The notes under the pieces were generated by a model. It searched no databases and was not told the DNA's origin. It saw only the letters and a list, made by a program, of their open reading frames with translations. A stretch of DNA of 64,000 nt, taken from positions 372,001 to 436,000 of the forward strand of contig JARGXX010000071.1 in assembly GCA_030374765.1 (NCBI GenBank), read 5' to 3'. Position numbers and translations under genes: made by a program. This document shows positions 10,871-21,686 of this stretch, one piece after another; within the stretch, counting starts at the first letter, position 1, and each line of letters opens with the position of its first letter. Source of the DNA: Agarophyton chilense (Eukaryota > Rhodophyta > Florideophyceae > Gracilariales > Gracilariaceae).

Positions 10871-12726
10871 ATGGGGTCCTTCACCACTTCTGAGGATCGC
10901 CACAAAACCGGCACATCGGTACAACTTTCTTCTACTCCTCCGACTTTCGGCGATAAGCAACTTCTCGCAACAGCAGTCTCAACCAGCCCTCTCAAGGGAA
11001 CGAACCCATACGTCCTCAACCCACTCTCGGGGCCATCGGCCTCCACGCCGGTGGACAACGAAGCTCCCCAGCAGGGTGGATATTTCTCCGGTTTGGATGC
11101 GGCTCCGTCAGGTACCGAACCTTCCGCCTCGGCGAGCAACCGAAATCCTCAGGAGGATTTGGACATTAACGCGGTGGCGTGGAACTCCGCTCATGCGATG
11201 CCCTTGGTAGCAAACTCCAGAGGTTGGATCTCAAACAAATCCTTTCGAAGGTGGAGTCCCCTTACTGATCCGGTGATATATTCCCGCGCTCCGTGGTTCC
11301 ATCCGACAGCGGTTCGCGACGATGAGCTCATCGACTCCTACGTGGAGGACGGCTTATTGCCGGGTGGCCTACCTGTCGAGGTTGTACGTTCTCCCGATTG
11401 GAGGGCGCGGGTAGCCATAGAGCCTCAGTATCTATACCGCGGTCGCGGGGAGTCCCTGGACAAGGCGCGCGCAGCGATGGCAGCTCTGGCCTACCAGCGA
11501 TTGGAGAGGTCACGCTTTGACCATCTGGTTCCCCCGAGTACGGGTTCGATGTCGCCTATTACCGCACGTACGGTGAGGTCTCCTACGGGGATAATCTGGC
11601 AGCCTTTCCCGAAGCCGAGTTCCGCGGACCGGGTTTTCCTCTCCGAGAAGATATGCTCCAATGGAGTCGTCCCATCCTTCGGGCTGAATTCAGGTACCTT
11701 CAACGGCAGTTCACCCAGTATGGGTTCGATCGACGCGTGCGCTTCGAGCGCCGCTCGCGCTCCCGTTTCGGGTTCCTTGTCCCGTATCCTCACGTGGAAC
11801 TGGAGCGTATCCGTAACACGGCGAAGGTTGGGCGATTCGTGCCCCTTCCAGCTTGGTGGAGTAAGGTCGAGGTCCCCCGAGGGTGCTTTGCTGAACTGCC
11901 CCCATGCATCTACTCTATCGGGTCTCGTTTGATGCACGACCCGAACTCGGGATACTGGGCCCTCGTTGCAGCCGAGTGGGCAGCCCGCGTAGCGGCGCAC
12001 CTCCTCTGGGATGCTCATGACCATTTCCGTATCTGGTATATTCCTCCGATGCTATGGACCATCATGCGTCCGATCGACCTTGTCCCAGCGTTGGGTTCGG
12101 CCAGCAGCGTGCAGGACCTGTATCCAATCTTGGACGTGATCGACAACACCCAATGGGATCGAGTTCCAGTGGAAAATCAGCCCGCAGGGGAAGGATCCGC
12201 GCGAGACAAGTCTCCTGGCCGGTACGATTCGGGCTCCGGTAACTGGGTCTATTACAATCCCTTCGAAGGGGTTTGCATCAGCGCGGCGCAAGCACGGGCG
12301 CTGATTGACTCGCCTCGACCGATGCCGGTGGGACACCCGACGGGGTTCATTTATACCGACGATTACGAGTACGAGCCTCCAGTAGACCTGGACGATCCAG
12401 CGTTGGATAACGACATGCCAGCTCCTAGTGGAGTACTTCCTATGGAGCCATCTGCACCCTTCCAACCAGTGGGAACGACCTCAGCTGCGGCGGCGAATGC
12501 ATCCGGTGGAGGTCCATCTGCTCCCCCCGGGTGGGGTGTGAACACCCTTGCGCAGGCGCCGGTTGCCACTCCGCAAGCGGATAGTGTGCGACAAGGCCTC
12601 GTGAACGCGAGCATTCCGATTCCCCCGGGTATGACGGATGTGAGCCAGATGTTGGCTTTCGCCTCGGCGTACCATCAGGGTCAGAATCCCAACGGTGGGG
12701 CGGGTCCCTCCTCGGGCTTTCCGTAG
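10871..12726 (+). other. Antisense accessory coding region of the chromovirus
   Basis: This coding-like region lies between the 3' LTR and the chromodomain, on the strand opposite gag-pol. It reads away from the LTR, so an antisense transcript from the LTR could express it. The first ATG is at 10871. The protein text is rich in Trp/Tyr/Arg in the middle (RAPWFHP, YLYRGRGESLDKARAAMAAL, PLREDMLQWSRPILRAEF, RFGFLVPYPHVELERI). It ends in a Pro/Ser/Gly-rich tail after VDLDDPALDN. About one break is present. No signal peptide, membrane segment, protease or env hallmark was seen. A diverged relative at about 61.7-63.7 kb shares the PLR-(D/E)-rich segment and the SR-x-GFL segment. Function is unknown. 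Confidence 0.6.
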
Positions 12727-12779
12727 TTCCGCCTTCGGGCAATTGTGGAGTCCATAGCTTGGCGACAATAGTAAACTTC

Positions 12780-12935
12780 TGATATTTGCATAACTTCTTT
12801 TCTTCTTCCTTCCTAGGATCTTAACTTCTACTTCTTTTCTTCTTCCTTCTTAGGATCTTCTTCATCTTCGTCTTCATCTTCGTCTTCATCTTCTTCCCTT
12901 CCTAGGGTCCAATGTTCTTCTTAATCTTCTTCTTC
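12780..12935 (+). repeat. Pyrimidine-rich tandem repeat
   Basis: A CTT/TTC-rich tract with imperfect units of about 50 bases, each containing CTTCTTCCTTCCTAGGATCTT or a variant, followed by (TCTTCATCTTCG)n. It lies between the antisense region and the chromodomain inside the chromovirus. Confidence 0.8.
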
Positions 12936-13138
12936 ACTTCGTGGGTCTTCTTTTCCTTTTTTTATCATAAACTGTCCCGATAACCGGTGCTGTGTTCCCC
13001 GGTTAACGGCGCTAGGCCGAGGGCCAGTAAACATTCCCTCTCAATACGTGTTCTTCGGGATACTCTCCTCCATTCCTCTTCAGAGGTCCAACATCTTCCT
13101 CACTTCGAGGTCGCATCCACACCAGTTCCCGTGGTGGC

Positions 13139-13429
13139 TTACCCGACTTGGGCACGATCCAGATTTGGAGGCAAGGTTACCCGAGCGCGTCGGTGATAGG
13201 ATAAAACCTTAGACCTCGGAAGGTGCTCAATGGGTTCCACTGTATCCTCATCAGGCGAGAATCCGTACCATCGGACTTGGTAGCGAACTTCTCCCTCGGG
13301 GGTGTAGATGTGACGCACGATGCGATCGATAACGAATTCCTGCGGGTACACTTTTCCCTGTTCGGGCTTCTCTTCCATCTTGGAACGCTCTAGTTCCCTT
13401 GAGGGTGTCAACGCAGGGTTTAGACACAC
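13139..13429 (-). other. Chromodomain of the chromovirus pol
   Basis: The minus strand reads EFVIDRIVRHIY, then VRYQVRWYGFSPDEDTVEP, then IEHLPRSKVLSYHRR. This has the length, aromatic residues and order of a chromodomain, which in chromoviruses sits at the end of integrase and steers insertion to modified chromatin. Its position downstream of RT-RNase H-integrase places the element in the chromovirus branch of Ty3/gypsy. Confidence 0.85.
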
Positions 13430-13712
13430 CCCGATGGGTTCTTTTCCGTGTTGCGAGCGGGTCTCAGCACTTCGTCCAAACGGCGCCGAGTGGCCTGTGG
13501 GCTACGTTGTAACTTCCGTCTACGGAATCAAAACGGCCCAGTTTGGGTTCTTCTTAAAGCTGAGATTTTCCCGATAACAACGGTGTTCTTAGATTCCGTG
13601 ACGGTTGAGAAACCGCGACGCGGTAGCGTCTCCAATCTCAGGGGGGTAAGACTTCAACGTCAACCCGAGCTACGGGGACGAAGGTTGCTCTTGTGCAACG
13701 CGCCGTGCGACG

Positions 13713-13812
13713 GAGGCGGTTTGCGCGACGGTTGGTCGTCAGAGCCTTTTGATTGGCTCGGTGAGGCGGTTTGCGCGACGGTTGGTCGTCAGAGCCTTTT
13801 GATTGACTCGGT
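13713..13812. repeat. 50-bp tandem duplication inside the chromovirus
   Basis: Two near-identical 50-base units (13713-13762 and 13763-13812), each starting GAGGCGGTTTGCGCGACGG. A further segment at 13845-13868 repeats about 24 bases found in the antisense region at 12559-12582 (centre GGTTGCCACTCCGCAAGCG). Confidence 0.85.
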
Positions 13813-13977
13813 GCCGTTCGACGTGGGCCACATAAATGCGCGGGCGTCGGTTGCCACTCCGCAAGCGGATATGAGGTGGCGCTTTAGGCACGCGCTAGCA
13901 CTCTCCTGAGCTGTCCCCGACGGGTCTCACTCATTTCTTTCCCATTCCTGAGGGTTCCAGTGTCTCCATAGGAGTTC

Positions 13978-14733
13978 CTATTCCCATTCCATAACGGAGA
14001 GCCAAATTTGGTCAACCTCGTCGTCGAGATCTTCCCCGTGTGGGTCCGCTGACACAGCTCGTTCCCGAGAAAGCGGGGTTTGAGTGTGCGACACCTCAGT
14101 GTCTCTTCCGCGGCGGCGGGTGATCGTCGGCTCTGTAGGCGTTCCGGGTGCGGAGTTCTCCACACGACTCTCCCTAGGCGGGTTTTCGTCATCTTTTCTG
14201 ACGTCGTGCTCGGCTGGGTCGGCGGTGATGTCGCTACCCATATGCTGGGGTTGTGACTTCTCCGTCGCCGGCTCGGTCGGGCTCGCCGTCTCACTGTGAG
14301 AACTAGATTCCCTGTTAGGGCGACTGGCTGACGCCGAAACATCGTCCTGCGAAGGAACTAAGTCCTCCTCCCCCTCCTTAGGCGGAGAGCCAGGAGGCTT
14401 GACTACCTCCGGTGGGGGAGTAACTCTGTAAGAGTTCGTTGGCTGGGCCCTTGAGGGAGCGGGCCCAGGTTCGGGAATATCCGAAGTTTCCGGTAGGTCG
14501 GTTAAACCACGTCCCGGGTGCGGAAGTATAACAGGGCGGGTGTTCGAATCTCCGCCTGACGGATTAACATCCGTTGAATCATCCCCTGTGGGGGGCGTTG
14601 GTGCCGACACCACTTCCACATTTGGGTTGGGCGCTCGTGTGATGCGGTCCCTGGAGATCCGTTCGTGGCCATTAGCGATATCCAATACCACCGTGTCCGG
14701 GTCTACAGAAACCACCCGATAGGGTCCGTCCAC
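13978..14733 (-). other. Chromovirus pol: integrase end and acidic linker
   Basis: It begins with DGPYRVVSVDPDTVVLDI and HERISRDRITRAPNP, matching the small barrel that closes gypsy integrases. It continues into about 200 residues rich in Pro, Ser, Asp and Glu that act as a linker ahead of the chromodomain. It overlaps the end of the main pol frame. Confidence 0.75.
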
Positions 14734-17700
14734 AATTGGCGAAAGCTTGTGCCTACGTTCCTTTTCAGGATTGTAGTATTCCTTCGAAGGAAGACGAAGT
14801 CGTCGGGCTCCACCTGAGGTAGAGGTTTACGAACACGATTGTCAAAGTCCTTCTTGTAGGCGCGTTGAGCTTTGTCCATTGCTTTCCGGGCTATCGGCAC
14901 CATCTTCGTAAGCCACTCCTTCCAGGCTTCTCGGTACAATCCCGGTGACGGGTACGTCGACAGCGTCGGTTGAGCCTCGATGGCGACCGGGGGCGGTGTC
15001 CTCGACAGTACCAGTTCGAATGGGGATAAAGATGTAACCCGATGTACCTGGGTGTTGTATGCATACGTGATAGCGTCTGTGTACAAGTCCCAATTTTTGG
15101 GGTGATCCGCAACATACGATCTCAAAGCGTTGAGTATCGTGCGGTTAAACCTCTCCACCCGGCCATTCCCCTGAGGTTGATACGTAGTAACAAATAAATT
15201 CCTTACATCAAGGATTCGACATACATCCTGAAAGAACTTTGATGCGAATTGCCCTCCGTTGTCGGATAACAACTGCACCGGCGGTCCATATACGAACACC
15301 CAATGGGTCACGAACGCTTGCGCGACGGTAACGGCGGTGATCCGCTTCAGCGGCACAGTTCTCGTTAACTTAGAGAATCTGTCAGAAATGACAAGCAGAT
15401 ACCGATGACCTCGGGGCGTTCTGATAAACTCCCCTAGGATGTCTATGGCCACGAATTCGAGTGGAGCCCGTGCCGGGAACAGCGTCAACTTCTTAGAGTG
15501 CTTCCGAAGTTTTACGTCATTCTTGGCGCAATTGGCGCAGGCCCGTCTGACGGCGTAACAATCGAATGCCATTGCCGGCCAGTAAAAGTCCCTTCTCAAC
15601 GTGAGGTACAGTTTTCTTCCCCCGGGGTGGGCGCCAACCTTCAAATAGTGAGTGAGGTGTAATACCCTCTGTTGTAGGGTGTGCGGCACCACTATCCTCG
15701 GGCGAGGTCCAACGATCCTGATTAGGTAACCCTGATCGTCGTCCTCGAAAGGTAACTGAAATCCTCTGTTGAGGCGAGCCCGAATCCGTGTACAGAATGG
15801 GTCGAGCTGTTGCTCGCGTATCATCTCCTCTGGAGAGATAGGTATAAAAGAGCCGGTCGGCGAATCCAGACTCTCGTTGACGAGTATATCGTCACAAACA
15901 TCATCCGTCAGCGGTTGAGCTCCTCCCTCGAGGTCCGATACCATAAAGCATGGGATGTCATCGTCCTCGTAGGGTTCCGTTTCCGCTGTGGTTCCCAAGC
16001 GGGATAGTGCATCAGCCTGAGTGTTCAGCTTCCCTTTCTTGTACAGGATCTCAAAGTCGAATTCCGACAGTCGGAGACGCCAGCGCATAAGGCGGCCCGA
16101 GGGTTCGGAGATCTCCAGGAGCCAACGCAAGCATGCGTGGTCCGTATGGACTTTGAAAAGAGTACCCATCAGATAGGGGCGAAGTGTAGCTAAGGCCCAC
16201 GCAACGGCTAAACATTCTTTCTCGGAGACCGAGTAGTTCCTTTCATGGACATTCAGGGAACGTGACCAGTACCCAATAGGGTGACGTTCACCATCCTCAG
16301 AGGATTGGAACAGTGCACACCCTACTTGGTTTGCACTAGCATCGGTGTCCACTTCGTAAGGGAGCTCAGGATTGGGTAGAGCCAAGATTGGCGGTGATGT
16401 TACGGCATTCACCAGTGCCGTGAAGGCAGACGCTTCCGCGTCGCCAAAAGGTTCCAGTTCAACTGGTTGTCCCTTCTTCAGGAGCCTGTTGAGGGGGGTG
16501 GCAATATCCGCAAAGTTCGGGACGAATCGGCGATACACGTTACACAGACCTAAGAAGGATCGCAACTCCGTTTGAGTTTTCGGGTGTTTTGCTTCCTTCA
16601 AGGATTTCACTCGTACTTCATCGATTGAAAGCTGTCCGGGACGGATGATATGACCCAGGTACTTAACCGAATCGGTGAAAAACTCGCACTTCTTGAGTTT
16701 CAAGGTGATTCCCGCGTCGCGGAGTATCTTCATTACGTCCCTGACGTGTTCGAGGTGGTCATCCAGGTTGTTGGAGAAGACATTAATGTCGTCTAAATAC
16801 ACTAGACACGTCCTCCACTTGAAGGGAGCCAACAGAATGTCTATCGCCCGTTGAAACGTTGCGGGGGCATTTGTCAACCCAAAAGGCATCCTCCGGAATC
16901 GGAAAAGTCCTTGATGACACACGAAAGCCGTCTTGTCTCGATCTTCCTCCCTAATAGGGACTTGCCAGTAGCCCGAATTGGCGTCGAGGGTAGAGAAAAC
17001 AGTAGCGCTCCCAAGGGAGTCGATGTATTCGTCCATCCGAGGGATCGGGTACACATCCTTAATGGTTACCTCGTTCAGGCGTCTGTAATCGATGCAGAAA
17101 CGCCACGATCCATCCGGTTTCGGAACTAACACCTCTGGTGAGGCCCAAGCGGACTGGGCAGGTTCAATTACGCCCGCTTTAAGCATCTTCTCCACCTGAG
17201 ATTTCTCCTCTTCCCGAGCTTTCGGTCCAGCCCTGTAAGGGTGTTGGGCAATAGGCCGAGTGTTCGGTAACAAGTCGATGCGGCGTTCTGTAATCCCAAT
17301 AGTTCCAAGGGAACCATCCCACATGGGGGTAAATTCACGAAGCATGTGCCTCAGCTTCTCCCGATGAGATGCGGGTACATGGTTGAGATCCCATTTCTCC
17401 AATTCCTGAACAGGATCCGTCTGGTCTGCTCCTGTGATAGGGGCCGTAACCTTCTGAGGTTTAAAGTGTCCAGCGTGTGGAGCTGCAGTCGTATGCTCAC
17501 CGTCTTCCGCGATTTCGGCAGTGTCCTCCCCCTCCTTAGGGTCCGCCATACCAAGGACCTCTGCGATAGAGATCTTTGTAGGTACGACTGCATGCGGGTG
17601 TGGAAGAACAGAACCCAGGATCTGGTGTTTGACCAAATGCTGCGTTGTCTTTCCAAAGGTGGCTACCAAAACCTTGAAAGGTTTATCCGGTTCCACGGAG

Positions 17701-17837
17701 ACAACCCCCATTCGCAAGGGCGAGTTGACGCCGCGTATACAGAGACGGGTTCGGTTGTACCACATGCACACCAATTTGCTTGGTAACAACTGTGACCCAA
17801 ACCTGGGTTTCTGGCGGGATAGCCACTGACTTCGCAA
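14703..17837 (-). other. Chromovirus pol: reverse transcriptase, RNase H, integrase
   Basis: This 1044-residue frame carries the enzymes that copy and insert the element. Visible RT blocks are KPDGSWRFCIDYRRLN, FSTLDANSGYWQ, FGLTNAPATFQR and the catalytic LVYLDDINVFS. RNase H follows with YEVDTDASANQVGCALFQ and FKVHTDHACLRWLL. The integrase has a His2Cys2 finger (HYLKVGAHP to CANC), FVAIDILGEF, LLSDNGGQFAS and QGNGRVERFNRT, which together supply the catalytic triad. The domain order RT-RH-IN is diagnostic of Ty3/gypsy. It overlaps the protease frame at its start, an arrangement that gypsy elements bridge by ribosomal frameshifting. Confidence 0.93.
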
Positions 17838-18510
17838 CCTTTACCCGTGTAGACACCGGGTCCTTCTTCACAGATTCCTGCGCGACAGGGAGAGGAACGC
17901 GTGTTCGCGCTGCTCCCTGTAAGGGTTTACGAACGATTGGGATCGTAGACCCGTCTTCGAGTTCCACAGTTCTATTCCGAGGACGGATGGCTTCCACGAA
18001 GCGGTCGCAAAAGTCACAACCCAGTATGACTGGTGCTGCAAGTGACTTGCATACAATAAACTCTAGCTGAACGAGATAGGAGCCTAACCTCACCATGAGT
18101 GAAATTGTACCCAGTGTCCGTAGCGGGTTGTTGTTCGCATCGGCGATATCCAAACGTGGACCGGTACGAACTTGAACCCGGAGCAGCGGGGGTAACAATT
18201 CAACATGAATTAAGTTAGGAGCGGCTCCTGTATCCAGGACAGATATTTGACGAACCATAAACTGGTTGGACAGGCCGAAGTCAGCGAATACTTTATAATT
18301 CCGCTTGGCCATTACAATAACTCGATCCGGAATACGGAGATTACGGGACCGTATCCACGGGCGACGGAGGACACTAAAGTATCCCGAGTTAACGTCGGTG
18401 TCAGCCGTTCTCCTTGAAAGGATAGTCACAGCTGGGGAGCGAAGCTGGAGCGCCTCGGGCGTCTTCAACTTCGGCTTAGAAGACGCCCCTCCCGCAGGGG
18501 AGACTCCCAA
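17683..18510 (-). other. Chromovirus protease region
   Basis: A 275-residue frame with the retroviral-type aspartic protease signature ISVLDTGAAPNLI and the later APVILGCDFCDRF block, where the second half normally reads ILG-x-DF. Together these form the dimeric protease that cuts gag-pol. It begins directly after gag and overlaps the RT frame. Confidence 0.88.
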
Positions 18511-18512
18511 GT

Positions 18513-20543
18513 TTAGTTTTTCGAAGCGGACTCCACCGAATTCGGTGCAGCTGCCTCGAAGGGGACCGGTTGTTCCCCGTTCGCGGGTACAAGTTCTGTA
18601 TCCCTGTCAGCAAGGTGAGCTCGGAGTATCCTTTGTTCCTCATAGGACCTACTCGGGACTCGAGCTTTCTCCTCAGGGGTCAGAGCCTCGTACTGAGCGA
18701 TAACTCGTGAACCCTCCCGCAGGGGAAATGTGCAGTCTGGTGATTTGTGACCACGGAGGTAACATAAATAGCGAATCAGCTCTGCCGGGTTCGGTTGTGG
18801 ACGTGAATCCACGCGACGTGGTGCTGTATCCCTCCATCCGGGGCGAGAGAACCGAGCAGCGGTATTCGCAAAAGGTAGCGATGCGGCTGGCACCCTCCGT
18901 CCGTGGGTATAGAGCGCAGGGTCTTCATCCGTAGTCGGAGTGGATGTCGACGGCAACTCAGACGTACCCATAGATTCGGGGTTACTTCCCATGAAGTGAA
19001 TGTTATCATTGACCCCCACAGGGGCAGGGCCTCCTGCGAGTGACAAAGACGAGTTACCTCCATCGGCGAGGAGTGCACGTGTCGGCCGACTCTTTCGGTT
19101 CTGCCGGGCACGGAGAGTATCCCCCTCAGCCTGGGCGTACTGAACCAGTTCCAAGTAGGTCAGCTTGCGCTTCTCTTCCCGATGTCGGGCCACTAATGCC
19201 CTTATCGAGGGGTCCAAACCATCCACAAACATGGTGCATCTCTCGTAGGCGGGGAATACATTCCCGCATCGGTGAAACGCTTTATTCAAGCGAGTTGAAT
19301 ACACCGTTTCGGTTTCCATCGGCTTCTGCCGCGTATCCCTTAATGCAAGGATTGCTTCCTGAATCGCATTTCCAGTAGCGTATGACCTCAAGAGGTACTG
19401 CACCGCTTCGGGCCAGCACGTGACTCCCCCTTCCCAGGCTCGGGATGATCCACGGACGGAGTTGAACTGGTCTTCAGCCATTCTCTTTAAAAAATAGGGT
19501 AATGCAAGATACGCTTGCGCTGCACTCATACCGAGGATGTCAGCCTCCTGGACGAACCTCGCAAGGAAATCGAGCACCACAATTGCGTCTGTTCCTGTGA
19601 ACTCCCTCTTATGTAGGGTGATGCTCAGCCTTTTGATGTAGTCCTTGACCTTACCCGTTCCGCGGGATGTTCGATCTCCCGAAGGGTTATCCAACCGGTA
19701 ATAGCGGTACGATAGCAGCTTCCGATAGAGAGGATTCGTCGGCTTCAGCTCCCTTAATCCAAGCTGTTTCCTACCCTTCTTCCGGGTACGGATTGCCCCT
19801 TGAGAGGTGTAAGTAGCCTTCGACCGAGTCGCCCGGGATGACCGGCGTCCATCTTCACTATCCGAAGATTCGGAGGACGAACTCGATGAAGAGCGATTGG
19901 GATCGGAATCCGATAAATCCTCTTGGAGGTGAACCCTCTTCTTGGACTTGCGGCGGTCCCGTTTAGCGGAGCGGTGTTCTTCGTCTTCCGAAACGTTGGG
20001 TTTATCCTTCGAGGCTTCTGTGTCTCCGTCCATACGGATAATGGCCTCGAGGGTGTCCGGCCGAGCTCGGAAGCGTTCCGCTTGCACGCGGTGTTCCTCC
20101 ACGAGGCTCCGGTACTTTTGGATAAAGACCCCAGGGGTACCAAAGCTTTCCAAAAGGGAGTTCACATCCCTCCTCAGGGTACGAAGGTCATCGGCGACTC
20201 CCCGCACCTGGACGTCCTCCACCTTGAGGCGGAGGGTAGTAACCTCCTGAAGGAGCTCGACGTGAGCCGCGTTGGCGATATCGATTCGAGTCTCCAGGCG
20301 CTGTAATTCAGGGTCGGCCCGACTTCAGGGTGCTGCTGAGGGGGTCTCCACCACTAGAGCTGGGCCCACAGCCACGACCTCTCGAGGACCTGAAACCACT
20401 GAGGGTGCTCTCCGAGTGTCCGGATCGATACCAGAATCGTTCCGGTCTTCGGGAATTGAGCTCCTCGACCTAGGCGGGGCCGGGGGCACTGAATCCGCTT
20501 GACGGTTCGATCCAGTCCTGGAACCACGGGTAATCGGCGACAT
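18513..20543 (-). other. Chromovirus gag region
   Basis: This is the capsid-protein region. It starts with a Pro/Arg/Ser-rich segment and continues through a coiled segment (LRTLRRDVNSLLES). A charged Ser-rich run (SDSEDGRRSSRATRSK) follows, then a gag capsid-like domain (LFVQEA-type helices; FHRCGNVFPAYERCTMFVDG). It ends with a zinc-knuckle-like CYLRGHKSPDC. About one break is present. Confidence 0.8.
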
Positions 20544-20752
20544 GCTGCAGACACGACACCGACGATTAGGGGTAACAATGAAATTCGATCACGAGATTCC
20601 CGGAGAACGGATGACGTAACACAAAACAAAAATTAAAACCAATTCCACCCTTTCCAAAGAGAACCACTACAACAAATCTCCACGACGGTGCTTCCTCTTC
20701 CAAGAGATATTCCAACACGTGGATGACCAACCCAAAAGTCCGAGAACGGATT

Positions 20753-20768
20753 CTAAGTCGGGAGACCA
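20753..20768 (-). promoter_or_regulatory. Primer binding site of the chromovirus
   Basis: On the minus strand, TGGTCTCCCGACTTAG begins two bases after the 5' LTR. The leading TGG pairs with the universal CCA end of a tRNA. I cannot name the tRNA by eye. Confidence 0.7.
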
Positions 20769-20770
20769 CT

Positions 20771-21686
20771 TGTGGAGCAAAACCCGGCGACGGGAAGTGC
20801 TCTCAAGGTGTTCGAAGCCTTGCTCCCTGGGGGAGGCAGACTCAGAGACAGAGCCCTCCGTTCCACCCGTAGTGTGGGGTGTAACTCCCACGGGGGATTC
20901 CGGCAGTACCGACGGAGGTGAGGGGTAGAAACCGTTGGATCGGGAATGGGTATGGGTATCCCAAAGAATGGGGGAAAATCCGGCGAAGAGGAAAAACGGG
21001 GCGAGGGTCGGGCACTAACAGGCACCGGACCCAAGAACCAGAAAAGGGGCGAAACAACCAAAGAAACCCAAAACAGGGGCGAAAACCTGTCCTCGAAAGG
21101 AAACACAAAAAGCACGCAACAAGTAAGCAGAACCCCCACGGGGTATCGTGCACGCAGGTCGTCTGAGCGGTCCCAAGGGGGTGGTTGCACGGAACCCAAA
21201 CGTGGGCACTCTCCAAGTGGAGTCGTGTCCCTACGCAGGCGTTGCTAACCAGAGCCCGTTCCGGGTTGTAAGGCCGAAACGATGGCGACGAAGAACCTCT
21301 AAAGGTATCCAAGACCAACCTTGGTTTCCATTTACTTTGAGCTTCGGACTGTCAGATCTCGTCTCCCTAAGTAGGGCCCACTAACTAAACTCTACAGTAG
21401 TGCACACCTGCTCAGGGCCATACACGTGGAGATCCCACTGTCAGGGCCCAAAAGTCCAACGTTCTAACAAATATCCGAAAATCGGTGCCAAAATTAAGCC
21501 AGGTGTATCACGGGGCCAATCCAACCATGGGCCATCCGAATTGTCACTTCATATGCGAACTCTAACCAGAAAACAGTGCCACCTCAGCACAACTTAGAGG
21601 GGATCATAGTCATAACCCTCGGAGGGTTCAATCCTCATTCTATGAGTTGCATCTTCAAGTATCCCCTAACTGGGCGTTGCTCTACA
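20771..21686 (-). repeat. Chromovirus 5' LTR
   Basis: 916 bases with the same TG...CA termini. It abuts on its right a different gypsy gag, whose frame runs into it. Confidence 0.95.

Larger units (their letters stand above)
9873..21686 (-). mobile_element. Ty3/gypsy chromodomain element (chromovirus), near complete
   Basis: An 11.8 kb element read on the minus strand, with LTRs of 917 and 916 bases. In element order it has: 5' LTR (20771-21686), primer site, gag (20543-18513), protease (18510-17683), RT-RNase H-integrase (17837-14703), an integrase tail (14733-13978), a chromodomain (13429-13139), an extra region on the opposite strand (10871-12726), purine tract and 3' LTR (9873-10789). 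It looks nearly whole, with about three breaks overall. The LTRs differ at roughly 15 of 916 positions by eye, so it is moderately young. No target-site duplication is visible: TTACA lies before it and AAAAT after it. Confidence 0.92.
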
